From: Desulfobacter sp.
Lineage (GTDB): Bacteria; Desulfobacterota; Desulfobacteria; Desulfobacterales; Desulfobacteraceae
NCBI GenBank assembly: GCA_028768545.1
Contig: CP054838.1
Coordinates: 923,501 to 987,500 of the forward strand
Direction: 5' to 3'
Length of the DNA stretch: 64,000 bases
Shown: piece after piece, positions 9,873 through 18,788 of the stretch
Position numbering within the stretch: the first letter of the stretch is position 1
How the letters are laid out: each line of letters opens with the position of its first letter
Made by a program: the position numbers and the translations under genes
Notes under the pieces: generated by a model
Told to the model about the DNA's origin: nothing
Database searches by the model: none
The model's input: the letters and a program-made list of their open reading frames with translations, nothing else

Positions 9873-11351
9873 TCAGTTTACAAGTTTGGGATCTCCGGGC
9901 CGCCAGGTTTTGTCAAAATAAGTTTCCAAAGGTCCGTAGAGCCTGAGATATACGAAAAATCCCACCCCGGGTTTTGTCTGAATCCAATTGGCTTCAGGAA
10001 CACCCTCAGGACATTGAGGTCCATAATAGGTGTCAAAAGACCCGTCAGCGTTTGGTTCTGCCCCGTGTACGGTGCCGATGGTGGCATGATCCTGATCATT
10101 TTGGACAAGAGAGCGGGAGTGGTTGTCATAGACAGAGAGGGACCAGAAATTTGCGGCAGGAATATCCTTTGGCAGATGAATACGAAAGGTGTTATCTCCG
10201 GTAAGCCACCGACCCTTATCATCCTGATAAACGCCAATGTATTGTGATCCCTGCCCAGGAGCCGCAATTGTCATGGATTTCGATGTTCCAATGGCTTCAA
10301 AACCGTATCGCGTCCGCTGATCAATTGCCAGATAATTTGAGGCGTGAAAGCTTGGATCCTCAGATATGAATATTTTTTTCCACGGACTTTTATCGTACGG
10401 ATACAGGTCCTTCTCCGGTACCCGCGGATGCCAGGACACAACTTCGGCCATGGCGCGCCCCCTCTTTGCCGCCGCCGTCAAAATGCCCTGCATCCGCGGG
10501 TCTGAATTAAATTTGCGACCATGGGCAATGCCAAGGGTCTCCAGAAGACCCAGCATGGCCATATCCTGAGGGCGCGGCGGGTTGTCATTGATGTAACGGG
10601 CAAGGGATTTATAAAACTCGAACCCCTCGTGGGTAAGAAAATCAGCCTTTTTTCCTATCATGGATATGAATGTCATTTCAGGCGGATTTTTGGCTTCCTC
10701 CAACCGGTACTGGCGGAAGGTGCGGACCAGTTTATTCAGCCTGGGTAAATCCTCTTTTGACTGGGGAATGGCCCGCAAGTAAAACACCACCGTATTGGTA
10801 TCCGATTGGACCAGATGGTACGCCACCGAAGGCATTGGCCCCTTGTAACCCGGAGGAAGAACGAGAAAGCGGCCCCCCCGGTTCTGCTCGGGAGAAAAAG
10901 GTCCGCCGATATCCACCAACGGCTGTTGCCAGATATTATTCATTGTACCCAGAAGCCCTGCAGGGACATCAATGACCATGGGCCCTTTTCCAAGGTCTAA
11001 TACGCCGGACAGATAAATGGTGTCCTGGTTGGCCGTGAGGATCAATTGCTGGGATTCAGCGGCCTTGTCAACCATGAGAACGGCATGATCCCCGGCCCCA
11101 AACTTGTGATGGGCGTCGGCCATGGCTCCATAAGAGGCCATGGGCAAGGCCCATAAATAAGCTTCCACGGCCCGCTGTAAATCAAGCTCGTCATAAAACT
11201 TTTTTGCGGTTTCTTTAGTGGGATATCCACCGATATATTCAACCGGCCCGATGCTTGACTCTCTTATTTCGGCCTGTGAAACCGATAAGACGAAAAAAAT
11301 GCTGACAACGGCGCATAATGCCAGGCTTAAAGTTTTTTTATCCACTCTCAT
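9873..11351 (-). CDS. Secreted DUF1254/DUF1214 protein (paralogue)
   Basis: A 492-aa protein with an intact signal peptide (MRVDKKTLSLALCAVVSIFF, then VLSVSQAE). DUF1254 spans about residues 50-180 (LDLQRAVEAYLWALPMASYG, TANQDTIYLSGVLDLGKGPM). DUF1214 spans about 370-490 (PAANFWSLSVYDNHSRSLV, ending FVYLRLYGPLETYFDKTWRP). The start ATG has AAGGAAGG upstream. It shares architecture with the next gene, so the pair is an old tandem duplication. The tandem may be driven from the 11739-11886 divergent region. Confidence 0.9.
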   Translation of the reverse strand: MRVDKKTLSLALCAVVSIFFVLSVSQAEIRESSIGPVEYIGGYPTKETAKKFYDELDLQRAVEAYLWALPMASYGAMADAHHKFGAGDHAVLMVDKAAESQQLILTANQDTIYLSGVLDLGKGPMVIDVPAGLLGTMNNIWQQPLVDIGGPFSPEQNRGGRFLVLPPGYKGPMPSVAYHLVQSDTNTVVFYLRAIPQSKEDLPRLNKLVRTFRQYRLEEAKNPPEMTFISMIGKKADFLTHEGFEFYKSLARYINDNPPRPQDMAMLGLLETLGIAHGRKFNSDPRMQGILTAAAKRGRAMAEVVSWHPRVPEKDLYPYDKSPWKKIFISEDPSFHASNYLAIDQRTRYGFEAIGTSKSMTIAAPGQGSQYIGVYQDDKGRWLTGDNTFRIHLPKDIPAANFWSLSVYDNHSRSLVQNDQDHATIGTVHGAEPNADGSFDTYYGPQCPEGVPEANWIQTKPGVGFFVYLRLYGPLETYFDKTWRPGDPKLVN

Positions 11352-11462
11352 TTTACCTTCCTTTCTAAATCATTTATTTACACATTTTTTCTTTATTCGC
11401 ATTATTGAGGGGGTACAGGAACCAGGACCATGAAAGCGTTTTTTTAATCTTTTAAACAAGAA

Positions 11463-11738
11463 TTATCCTAAGTCTCCGGTATCAATTTTTTTGTTCGCAC
11501 GGATGCGCTCCTTTATCTCATTTTTTAGGCCTTTCATCATCTCCCGGTACTCCTGTGATCTCTCCTGCGCCTGACCGCCCTTTGACTGCGCCCAGTATTC
11601 ATGGGCCTCAACGCATTTATGATAGTCATCACAAAGAATTTGAAAGGACCGGCTGCCAAAGTACATCCGGCGCAGCAGATTTTTATGACAGGGACATTGC
11701 TGCATGATCAAAAAAAGCCCCGGTTTGATTATTGTCAT
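11463..11738 (-). CDS. Small Cys-containing protein of unknown function
   Basis: A 91-aa product with a good AAGGAAGG site 5 bases before ATG 11738, so it is probably translated. It has four Cys: CPC near residues 15-17, and CDDYHKC at about 36-42, followed by a charged helical tail (EYREMMKGLKNEIKERIRAN). There is no signal peptide or membrane segment. The CxC...CxxxxxC layout could bind metal or haem, but CxxCH is absent. It is the first minus-strand gene after the 21-bp candidate operator and 111 bp ahead of the DUF1254 pair. I do not recognise the family. Confidence 0.6.
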   Translation of the reverse strand: MTIIKPGLFLIMQQCPCHKNLLRRMYFGSRSFQILCDDYHKCVEAHEYWAQSKGGQAQERSQEYREMMKGLKNEIKERIRANKKIDTGDLG

Positions 11739-11816
11739 CTTGCCTTCCTTTTTGGGGGGATGCCCGTATTGACTTTGATTGGGGCGTATGTAATATTCCA
11801 GACGTCCTTTTGGCTA

Positions 11817-11837
11817 CCTATTATAGGTTAAAATAGG
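11817..11837 (+). promoter_or_regulatory. Candidate operator, copy 1 of a 21-bp element
   Basis: The perfect 11-bp palindrome CCTATTATAGG is followed one base later by the half-site-like TAAAATAGG. The same 21 bp, with one change at the spacer base, recurs at 14589-14609. It sits between the divergent small-protein gene (11738) and the HTH-TPR regulator gene (11887), so it could control both. Repetition only in these two intergenic regions argues for a binding site of the local regulator (inference). Confidence 0.6.
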
Positions 11838-11886
11838 CTATCTGAAACCAATCATATAAATTTTCAAAAAATCGGACAAACTAATT

Positions 11887-13482
11887 TTGAACATAGAATT
11901 CGAGAATCCATCCGATCCATCTCAATTTCCGTCTTCAAAGATAAACCAACAGATGGACAGAGTTTTGAACTCGCCCGAGTTCCGCGTCACAGATGCCCAA
12001 AAATCCTTTCTTACCTACGTGGTAAACAAAACGCTTGCGGGCCGGGGGGATGAGATTAAAGGATATACCTTGGCCACAGAGGTGTTTGGCCGGGGGGAGG
12101 ATTTTGACCAATCCATCGACTCTGTGGTCAGCATCCATGCCAACAAGCTCAGGCGCGCATTGGAGCGGTATTACCTGGTGGCAGGGCAGACTGATCCCAT
12201 CCGCATCGATATCCCCAAAGGAACATATGTACCGATTTTCATGGCACAAACCTGTCCGGTCCCCTCTCCTGTCCGGGAAAAACCCAGCGCCAGAGACAAA
12301 CAAAAACCGGGCTGGCCGGGTCTGGTGGTTCAAAATCTTGAAAACCTTACCGGAGATCCTGGGTTCGACCATGTGGGCATTGCCATTGCCACTGAAATTG
12401 CAGCAGAAATAACCCGGTATCAGGAGATCCGTGTACTGCTTCAGCCCCGGGATAAAAACAAACAGCGGGCCTCGGACAGCGGCGCCCGGTTTGCCTTGAC
12501 CGGGAGTCTGTTTAAAGGGCTGTCCCACCTCAAAGTCAATATCGTATTAACGGACCTGAACAAAGGCTGCCAAGCCTGGGCAGACACCCACACAACCCAG
12601 ACAACCCCTGCCCGGCTCATGCCTTTTACAGAGACGGTGAGCAGGGCCGTGACCAGCAAAATCTGTGCTGAACATGGCATTATTGCCAAACAACTGGCCA
12701 TTGAATCAAAGGGTATACCCATTTCAAAACTCACCTCTTACGAGGCAGTGTTGAGATATCATAGATTTACTGCCCTATACACCCGCCAATCTTTTGAAGA
12801 TGCTCTGGAAAGCCTTTTGTCGGCTGCTCAAGCAGAGCCCGAATGCGGACTGGTCTGGAGCATGATCGCCCGTTTGTATGCAGTGAATTACAGCATGGAA
12901 TTATTTGAACACGATACTCCCATTGATAAGGCCATAGAGTTTGCCCAAAGGGGGGTAAGACTTGATCCGGGCAGCCAGCGGGCCAGAATCGTCCTGGCAT
13001 TTGCCCTGATGATTGACAATAAACTCTCTTCTGCAAGGGCTGAAGCCAAAAACGCCCTGGCCCTGAACCCCGAGTCCATCATTTTTCTTGACAACATCGG
13101 TTATTTATTCACCCTTTTAGGTGAATGGCAGCAGGGCACCGCCCTTATCAAAAAAGCTGTCCGCATCAATCCCTATTACGACCCTATTGTCCATTTTGCC
13201 CTGTGGCTGGACATGTTTCAACAGGGAAACTTTCGGCAGGCCCAGGTGGAATCACTGAGCGTCAGGGCCCCTTATCTTTTCTGGTATCACCTGGCAAACG
13301 CTTCAAACCTCGGGCAATTAGGACGCATCCCTGAAGGCCGCAAGTCCGCAGACGCACTGCTCAAACTCAAGCCGGATTTTTCCCAAAGCGGCAGACAGCT
13401 CATTCGTCATTATGTAAAATTTGAGGACATTGTTGAACGATTGATTGACGGGCTGGGCGCTGTGGGAATTGATACCCTCTGA
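11887..13482 (+). CDS. HTH-TPR transcriptional regulator (adenylate-cyclase-type winged-helix N-terminus)
   Basis: A 531-aa protein. Residues about 20-120 hold the DNA-binding domain that is also found at the front of many TPR proteins and cyclases: SPEFRVTDAQKSFLTYVV, then LATEVFGRGEDFDQ, HANKLRRALERYYL and IDIPKGTYVPIF. A FlgO/TolB-like alpha-beta domain follows (LVVQNLENLTGDPGFDHVG, about 145-260). TPR repeats fill the C-terminal half (GLVWSMIARLYAVNYSM, DPGSQRARIVLAFALM, NPESIIFLDNIGYLFTLLGE, NPYYDPIVHFALWLDMFQQG). There is no cyclase domain. The TTG start has no clear ribosome site; ATG 11953 is possible. The repeated 21-bp element 50 bp upstream suggests autoregulation. Confidence 0.8.
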   Translation: MNIEFENPSDPSQFPSSKINQQMDRVLNSPEFRVTDAQKSFLTYVVNKTLAGRGDEIKGYTLATEVFGRGEDFDQSIDSVVSIHANKLRRALERYYLVAGQTDPIRIDIPKGTYVPIFMAQTCPVPSPVREKPSARDKQKPGWPGLVVQNLENLTGDPGFDHVGIAIATEIAAEITRYQEIRVLLQPRDKNKQRASDSGARFALTGSLFKGLSHLKVNIVLTDLNKGCQAWADTHTTQTTPARLMPFTETVSRAVTSKICAEHGIIAKQLAIESKGIPISKLTSYEAVLRYHRFTALYTRQSFEDALESLLSAAQAEPECGLVWSMIARLYAVNYSMELFEHDTPIDKAIEFAQRGVRLDPGSQRARIVLAFALMIDNKLSSARAEAKNALALNPESIIFLDNIGYLFTLLGEWQQGTALIKKAVRINPYYDPIVHFALWLDMFQQGNFRQAQVESLSVRAPYLFWYHLANASNLGQLGRIPEGRKSADALLKLKPDFSQSGRQLIRHYVKFEDIVERLIDGLGAVGIDTL

Positions 13483-13656
13483 TACCCGCCTTATTGTAGT
13501 CAAATCGATCCCGGGGAATGGTTTTCGGTCCGGTACTGCTGCACCCGGCAAGCAAGATAATGAGATCCATAAAAATCAAACAGGGTCTGAATTCAAAAAG
13601 GGGGATGATCATACCCTCTGTTTATGGTAACCCATTGCCTCTGTTCTGATTATTTC

Positions 13657-14429
13657 CTAAAACCGCCAGGATCCCCCCAGGATAATACCCTCCTGTGACA
13701 CATCATATACAAACCCATCTTCATCGTAATCCACTTTCATATACCGGTACCCAATGGTGGTTGAAAAACCTTCGGTCCATTGGTAGCCTATGTTGGCCAT
13801 CATGTCCCAGATGAAATCTGACCCCACCTTGAAACCGCCGGCAACCATGGATGTGCTGAGGAAAAACTTGGATTCTCCCAGGGGAATCAGCCCTTTAAAG
13901 CCGATTAACGGGTCGACCCAATCTTGTTTGTTGGAGCGCTCAGTCCCGGGCAGTAAGCCTGCACCAAACGTCAAAGAGGCGTCCACAGACCAGTACCGGA
14001 GCCCGGCCATGAGATCCAGAAACCCTTGATCTTTCTGAACCACTCGATAAAAACCGGCGGTTGAAAAGATCCAGGTTTTTGTCCGGCTGTTGAGGGTGGA
14101 GTAAAAAGGCCCGGGGGTTGGATCCTCAACCTCAATATCAGTATAGGCGATGTCGGCCACAATACCGTATCTGCCCTTTCGGGCCTCCCCAACCAGAAAA
14201 ACGGCACCGTTGATGCCGCATAGGATGTCATCATAGAAGTCAAGATCAACATCTGCGGGCGGCAATCCCGGCTGGGTGGCAATCCGTCCTTTCTGGCCGG
14301 ACAGCCAGGCATAGGGCGCCAATTGAAACTGCCACCCCTCCCGGGTCTCTGTTTTGCCATGGATTGGAAAGGCCAAAAAAAAAACCAAAGGATAAATCCG
14401 ATCATCCCTGTAATATTTCTGATACTCAT
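13657..14429 (-). CDS. Outer-membrane beta-barrel protein, signal peptide in a shifted frame
   Basis: The body reads as alternating amphipathic strands with aromatic girdles and ends in a strand closing with Phe (SQEGIILGGSWRF), which is typical of an outer-membrane barrel (for example WQFQLAPYAWLSGQKG, FSTTIGYRYMKVDYDEDGF). ATG 14429 with AAGGAA upstream begins a signal peptide (MSIRNITGMIGFILWFF) but its frame diverges at the A10 run at 14375-14384. Adding one base there gives the continuous sequence LAFPIHGKTETREGWQ. It converges with the regulator gene, and a copy of the 21-bp operator lies 160 bp upstream. The transported or bound molecule is unknown. Confidence 0.75.
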
Positions 14430-14802
14430 CTTATTTCCTTCTTGTTTTGACGATAGGAAAAAACACAAATCCCCCAGCCCGGATTGAGAGTCCATGTCCG
14501 TTCCCGATTCAGTTCGGCCAGGTTCAAGGACTCATCGCTATTGGTTTTCACCAGAATCTATTTAGTAATACCCAAAGGGGGTTTAACACCTATTATAGGA
14601 TAAAATAGGGTGGAGATATCAAAGGTAAAAACGGATCAATTATGGTCTTTAAGCCCAAGGTATACCCCGCCGGGACAAAGCTATAAACCGGTTGCAATGC
14701 CGGGGGATCAGCCTGGAAAACCCCCACCTGTGATCCGGGCCGGGTCTATTTGTTTTTCATGGGCCAGACCCCGTCCCAGTCCTTGGGCGGGGATGCCATG
14801 TA
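14430..14802. other. Intergenic region with second operator copy
   Basis: 373 bp between the barrel gene and the 3' end of the cyclase gene. It contains the second copy of the 21-bp element (14589-14609). An 86-codon plus-strand frame at 14610 lacks a ribosome site and looks spurious. A GC-rich imperfect hairpin near 14772-14795 (CCCCGTCCCA...TTGGGCGGGG) could help end the cyclase transcript, but no T-run follows. Confidence 0.5.
14589..14609 (+). promoter_or_regulatory. Candidate operator, copy 2 of the 21-bp element
   Basis: CCTATTATAGG, one spacer base, then TAAAATAGG; identical to 11817-11837 except at the spacer. It lies about 160 bp upstream of the barrel gene start (14429, minus strand), with no other start nearby, so the barrel gene is the likely target. 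Confidence 0.6.
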
Positions 14803-16887
14803 TTAACGGCAAATCCGGGCATATGCGTCTGCGGCAGGGTCTTGTTCTTTTATCCGGGAAAAGACCTTAAATGCCGAATGAAAATCGCCCTTGTTATACA
14901 GACAAAGCCCCTGGTCAAAGGTCTTGAACAGGTCTTTTCTGGGGTCTGCTTTTTGAAGGTCCATGGGCTCATAAATTTTTACAGCCCTGGCCCGTCCCTT
15001 GACCCGGATCCGGCCCAGGGGCCGCCAGAACAGCCCTGAGCGTGATGCCTGTCTTGTCTCGCCGGAAACCATGGTATAGGTGCCCAATTCCTTGTTGGCA
15101 GATTCCAGGCGGGCCGCCAGGTTAACACTATCCCCGATCATGGTATAGTCAAACCGGGTATTGGATCCCAGGTTCCCCACAACAGCCTCCCCCGTGTTGA
15201 TGCCGATGCGCATCTTCACCTCTTTTCCGGTCTGGCGCCTGAATTCAGACCGCATCTTTCCAAGCCGGGCCTGGCAGTCCAGGGCAGCCCTGACAGCAAG
15301 GTCTGCATGGTCCGGTGTATCCAAAGGGGCATTCCAAAACGCAATGATGGCATCCCCTTCATACTTGTCAATGGTGCCCCCAAGGCCCTGGATGATATCT
15401 GTCATGGCGGTAAGGTATTGGTTTAAAAAACGGGTCAGCTCTTCAGGCTCAAGGGTTTCAGAAAAACTGGTAAAGGATTCCAGGTCTGAAAAAAATATGG
15501 ACAATCTCCTTCGTTCGCCGCCCAGACGCAACCGGTCCGGGTTCTGGAGAATCTGGTCAATGACCTGGGCACTTAAATAATGGTGAAAGGCGGTTTTAAT
15601 GAATCTGCGGCGCCGACCTTCTGTGGCGTAATTCACCACCAGACAAAGCCCGATGGTCATGGACACAGAGACCAGAGGCAGGGCCATGGGCAGCCAGACC
15701 CCGTAAGGGTACGCCAGAATGCCTGCGGCCACAGGCAGAACTAAAAACCCAGCGATCAATGAAAACATGGGAAGCGCCCGAGTATTGACCGAAGTGAGCA
15801 TGCCGCAGCAAATCACCAGAATTCCTGAAAATACCAGGGTCAAGCCAAAGGGCAGTTGGGTCATGAAATCCTGGGACAAAAAATTATCCAACAGCGTAGC
15901 ATGAATTTCCACCCCGGGAAACTGGCTGTCCACAGGGGTGGAATGAATGTCAAACAGGCCGGGCGCTGAAAACCCGAAAAATATATACTTGTCCTTAAAT
16001 GCAGAATCCGCACGAGCGGCCTCTCCCTGGCCGGTTCTCAGCCGAAGTTCCGATTGCAGGACCCAGGCTGCGGAGTATGTCTCATGGGTGCCCGAAGGCC
16101 CCCTGTAGTTTAAAATCACACGGCCCTGGTTGTCCATGGGAACAGATCTCTGGCCAACCATGAAATTCCCGTTTTCAATACGGGCCCTGGCATTGGGGTG
16201 GGCCGCCAGGTAAAGGCAGAGCCCCATGCTGGGAACGGCCTGGTTTTCAAAGATGGAAAACAAGGGTATGGGCCTGTAGATCCCGTCTTTACCCGGTGCC
16301 AGATTAACATTGCAGAACAGGGCAGAGGCCTTTGCCAATTCGGGAACGGGCAGGGTAAGGCCGGTAAACGGCTTGACCTTGGATGTTTTAAGCCAGGCCT
16401 CCAGCCCTTCAACTGTAACTTTTTGGCTGTCAAGATTTTGGGGCCAGGTGCGGCCCTGGCCTGAAGACTGTCCCAGAATAAGGGAGTTGGCGACATTTCC
16501 GGCCTTTTCCATGGTCTCTGCAAACCCTGCATCATCAGCCACCCCATAGGATGAAGGCTCAGAATAAATCACGTCAAACCCAAGGCTTTTGGCCTGATTC
16601 CGCCGGCAGAAAGAGACAATGACCCCGTAAATTTCCCGGGGCCAGGGCCAGGTCAGCCCCAAGGTATTTTTTGCCCACTCAAGGCTGTTTTGATCCAGGA
16701 GAATAAGAACAATCTCTTTGGAGGGGTTTTGGGCGGCAATCCCTGTTTTTGCACGAAAATCCCAGGATTTATTTTCCAGGGTAGACAGCCCGCCCATCTG
16801 AAAAATCACCAGGGCAATGCCCAGGGATAAAAGGCCCAGCAGACCTCCCCTCAGCATTTTTTTATTTTTTTTGCTCCGAAAGTCCAT
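14803..16887 (-). CDS. CHASE2-domain class III adenylate/guanylate cyclase
   Basis: A 694-aa inner-membrane sensor. An N-terminal membrane segment (about 13-30) precedes a CHASE2 extracellular domain (WDFRAKTG, FDVIYSEPSSYG, FVGVEIHATLLDN-like segment PGVEIHATLLDNFLSQ). Three membrane helices (about 350-425) lead to the catalytic domain: SIFFSDLESFTSFSE (first metal Asp), KYEGDAIIAFWNAP (second metal Asp), then MRIGINTGEAVVGNLGS and YTMIGDSVNLAARLE. A short TPR-like tail ends the protein. It would turn an envelope signal into a cyclic nucleotide. It lies 11 bp after the M48 protease gene, in one operon with the SH3 protein. Confidence 0.92.
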   Translation of the reverse strand: MDFRSKKNKKMLRGGLLGLLSLGIALVIFQMGGLSTLENKSWDFRAKTGIAAQNPSKEIVLILLDQNSLEWAKNTLGLTWPWPREIYGVIVSFCRRNQAKSLGFDVIYSEPSSYGVADDAGFAETMEKAGNVANSLILGQSSGQGRTWPQNLDSQKVTVEGLEAWLKTSKVKPFTGLTLPVPELAKASALFCNVNLAPGKDGIYRPIPLFSIFENQAVPSMGLCLYLAAHPNARARIENGNFMVGQRSVPMDNQGRVILNYRGPSGTHETYSAAWVLQSELRLRTGQGEAARADSAFKDKYIFFGFSAPGLFDIHSTPVDSQFPGVEIHATLLDNFLSQDFMTQLPFGLTLVFSGILVICCGMLTSVNTRALPMFSLIAGFLVLPVAAGILAYPYGVWLPMALPLVSVSMTIGLCLVVNYATEGRRRRFIKTAFHHYLSAQVIDQILQNPDRLRLGGERRRLSIFFSDLESFTSFSETLEPEELTRFLNQYLTAMTDIIQGLGGTIDKYEGDAIIAFWNAPLDTPDHADLAVRAALDCQARLGKMRSEFRRQTGKEVKMRIGINTGEAVVGNLGSNTRFDYTMIGDSVNLAARLESANKELGTYTMVSGETRQASRSGLFWRPLGRIRVKGRARAVKIYEPMDLQKADPRKDLFKTFDQGLCLYNKGDFHSAFKVFSRIKEQDPAADAYARICR

Positions 16888-16898
16888 TGCGCTTGGGC

Positions 16899-17816
16899 TT
16901 AAACCTTGGACAATTGCTGGAAAAATCTTGTTCGCCGCTGTTCAGGCGTTGTATAGGGTTTATACGGTCCTACAACCCGTTTGAGCACGGCCATCCGGTC
17001 CTGGGGAGACGGATGGGTCCTTGCAAAATCCCGGGCATTGGGCTCAAGCCTGGAGGACATCTGGTCAAGCATCCGCATCAGGCCCTGGGGATTATACCCA
17101 ACCCGGTCCACAAGTTCGGCGGCGGCAAGGTCTGCCTCTTTTTCCTGCCCCCTTGAATACCCGCTGACCACCAGGGTGTGGGTGATGTCGGAAATGGTAT
17201 CGGAAAAAGCAGCGGTTAGGTTCTTGACTTCCCCAGAACCGAAATGCTTTGTTCCTTCCTGGCCCAGGATGGTGACCGCCTTGGTAATCCTGGACTGCTG
17301 AATGGCCCCAAGTCCGTGTTTTTTTTCGACATGGCTGATTTCATGGGCCAGAACCCCGGCCAGGGAATCTTCATCCGGACAGCAGTGGATCAGCCCCCGG
17401 GTCACAAAGATAAACCCGCCGGGGGCGGCAAAAGCATTGATCTCATTTGAATTTTGTATCATGAACCTGTACCCGGCATAGGTCTCTGGCCGGTCAGAGG
17501 CCGTTGCCAGGGTCTGGCCCAACCGGTTGAGATAGGCATTGGCAACCGGGTTGTTATAGGGGGGATAGGTTTCCAATACCATGGCACCGATGGTTCTGCC
17601 GATATAGTATTCCTGTTCCGGGGTAAAGCTTTCAAAGCTTTTGCCCACGGCAGTTCCCACCCGGTTCAAAGACGCTGCCTGGGAATCAGAGATAAGATTG
17701 CTCTCCTTCATGGCCTGGGTAACCGTGTCCATGGTCTTGCATCCGGCCATAAAAAAGCCTGCGGCCCCAAGTGATAGGGCTGAACTTAAAAATTCTCTGC
17801 GGGTATTGGATTTCAT
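16899..17816 (-). CDS. M48-family metalloprotease, exported lipoprotein
   Basis: A 305-aa Zn peptidase of the BepA/LoiP type. The N-terminus has a Tat-like RREFL motif and a lipobox (FFMAGC, Cys 26), so it is probably a periplasm-facing lipoprotein. The catalytic HEISH is at residues 158-162 and the third Zn ligand is in GQEKEADLAAAELV (about 220). It lacks the C-terminal TPR of full-length BepA. Such proteases help quality control of outer-membrane proteins (family knowledge). The start overlaps the stop of the SH3-domain gene (ATGA), so the two are coupled. Confidence 0.92.
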   Translation of the reverse strand: MKSNTRREFLSSALSLGAAGFFMAGCKTMDTVTQAMKESNLISDSQAASLNRVGTAVGKSFESFTPEQEYYIGRTIGAMVLETYPPYNNPVANAYLNRLGQTLATASDRPETYAGYRFMIQNSNEINAFAAPGGFIFVTRGLIHCCPDEDSLAGVLAHEISHVEKKHGLGAIQQSRITKAVTILGQEGTKHFGSGEVKNLTAAFSDTISDITHTLVVSGYSRGQEKEADLAAAELVDRVGYNPQGLMRMLDQMSSRLEPNARDFARTHPSPQDRMAVLKRVVGPYKPYTTPEQRRTRFFQQLSKV

Positions 17817-18232
17817 GAAATTCCCCCTTGAGGCGAAAGCTTGCCCTGGATCAGAAACTGCCTGATCTGACTCTGGGAGACTTTATAGGTTTCCATTCTG
17901 TCTATGGCTGAAAAATCAAGCCTTGGATTCCGGGCCCGGAACTGGCCCTCGACCTGGGAGTTGAATCCCTTTCCGGCCAGGGCATACTCATCAGAGGAGG
18001 CTGCCATCTGTACATCTTTTTTCCCAGGATTGAGAATAACCTGCCTTGGGGTCAGGGCAGACCCGTGGACAAAGCCTGTGCCCCTTAAGGTGCTCACCTT
18101 TACCCACCCATTATCCTCGGATAAAACCGTCACCCGTTGTCCATAGGCCAGGACAATAATTACCGGGGAAAAAAAAGAGGGCCGTTGTCTGATATGGCTC
18201 TCTTTGACCTGAACGCTCATTGATTGGTCCAT
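17813..18232 (-). CDS. Bacterial SH3-domain protein
   Basis: 139 aa with one SH3_3-like fold at about residues 5-60 (VKESHIRQRPSFFSPVI, VLAYGQRVTVLSEDNGWVKV, RGTGFVHGSALTPR). These folds commonly bind peptidoglycan or mediate protein contact. The C-terminal half has no recognisable domain. There is no clear signal peptide, which is unusual for the type; a longer start is not available. AAGGAAAG lies 10 bases upstream of ATG 18232. It is the first gene of the SH3-protease-cyclase operon, suggesting joint envelope surveillance (inference). Confidence 0.8.
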   Translation of the reverse strand: MDQSMSVQVKESHIRQRPSFFSPVIIVLAYGQRVTVLSEDNGWVKVSTLRGTGFVHGSALTPRQVILNPGKKDVQMAASSDEYALAGKGFNSQVEGQFRARNPRLDFSAIDRMETYKVSQSQIRQFLIQGKLSPQGGIS

Positions 18233-18384
18233 GATGATGTCTTTCCTTTACACATTTTACCCAATAGGTTTTAAGTATATGCAACAAAGGCTTTTAAATC
18301 AAGTTCTTACCCCATCTTACATATTTGCCCGCCACCCCCAGTCCGTTCTTTACTAAAATCGCAAATCCTGGTATTCAAAATATC

Positions 18385-18788
18385 ATGCATGACTTAAAAA
18401 TGAGCACCCATACCATAACCTGCGATATGGAGACCGGGGTGGACATCTGCGATATTACAGATGAACTCAACGCCCTGGTGTCCGGGGCCGGTATTGTCAC
18501 CGGCATGGCCCATGTTTTTGTTCCAGGCTCCACAGGGGCTGCCACCACCATTGAGTATGAACCCGGGGTGGTAAATGACCTGAAACGGGCAATCAATGAA
18601 CTGGCCGCCCCGGGCAGGCTCTATGACCACGAACTTGCCTGGCATGACGGCAACGACCACAGCCACGTCCAGGCCGCCCTTTTAGGCCCTTCCATCTCTA
18701 TTCCAATCCGGGAGGCAAGGCTGGCCCTGGGCGACTGGCAGCAGACCGTGGTCATCAACCATGACAACAGCCCGAGAACCCGGGAAAT
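18385..18788 (+). pseudogene. yjbQ: YjbQ/UPF0047 family protein, last residues replaced by IS6
   Basis: A UPF0047 fold of about 135 residues, recognised by GMAHVFVPGSTGAATTIEYE, HDGNDHSHVQAALLGPSISI, LGDWQQTVVINHDN. The family has been proposed to have thiamine-phosphate-synthase-like activity and keeps these His residues. The reading frame enters the IS6 end at 18789 and continues about 39 foreign codons to 18906; only about five native C-terminal residues appear lost, so the product could still fold. ATG 18385 is the best start, with no strong ribosome site. Confidence 0.75.

Noticed and set aside
9878..10267. Antisense frames within the DUF1254 genes
   Set aside because: Both DUF1254 genes are well supported by domain motifs; overlapping frames are shadows.
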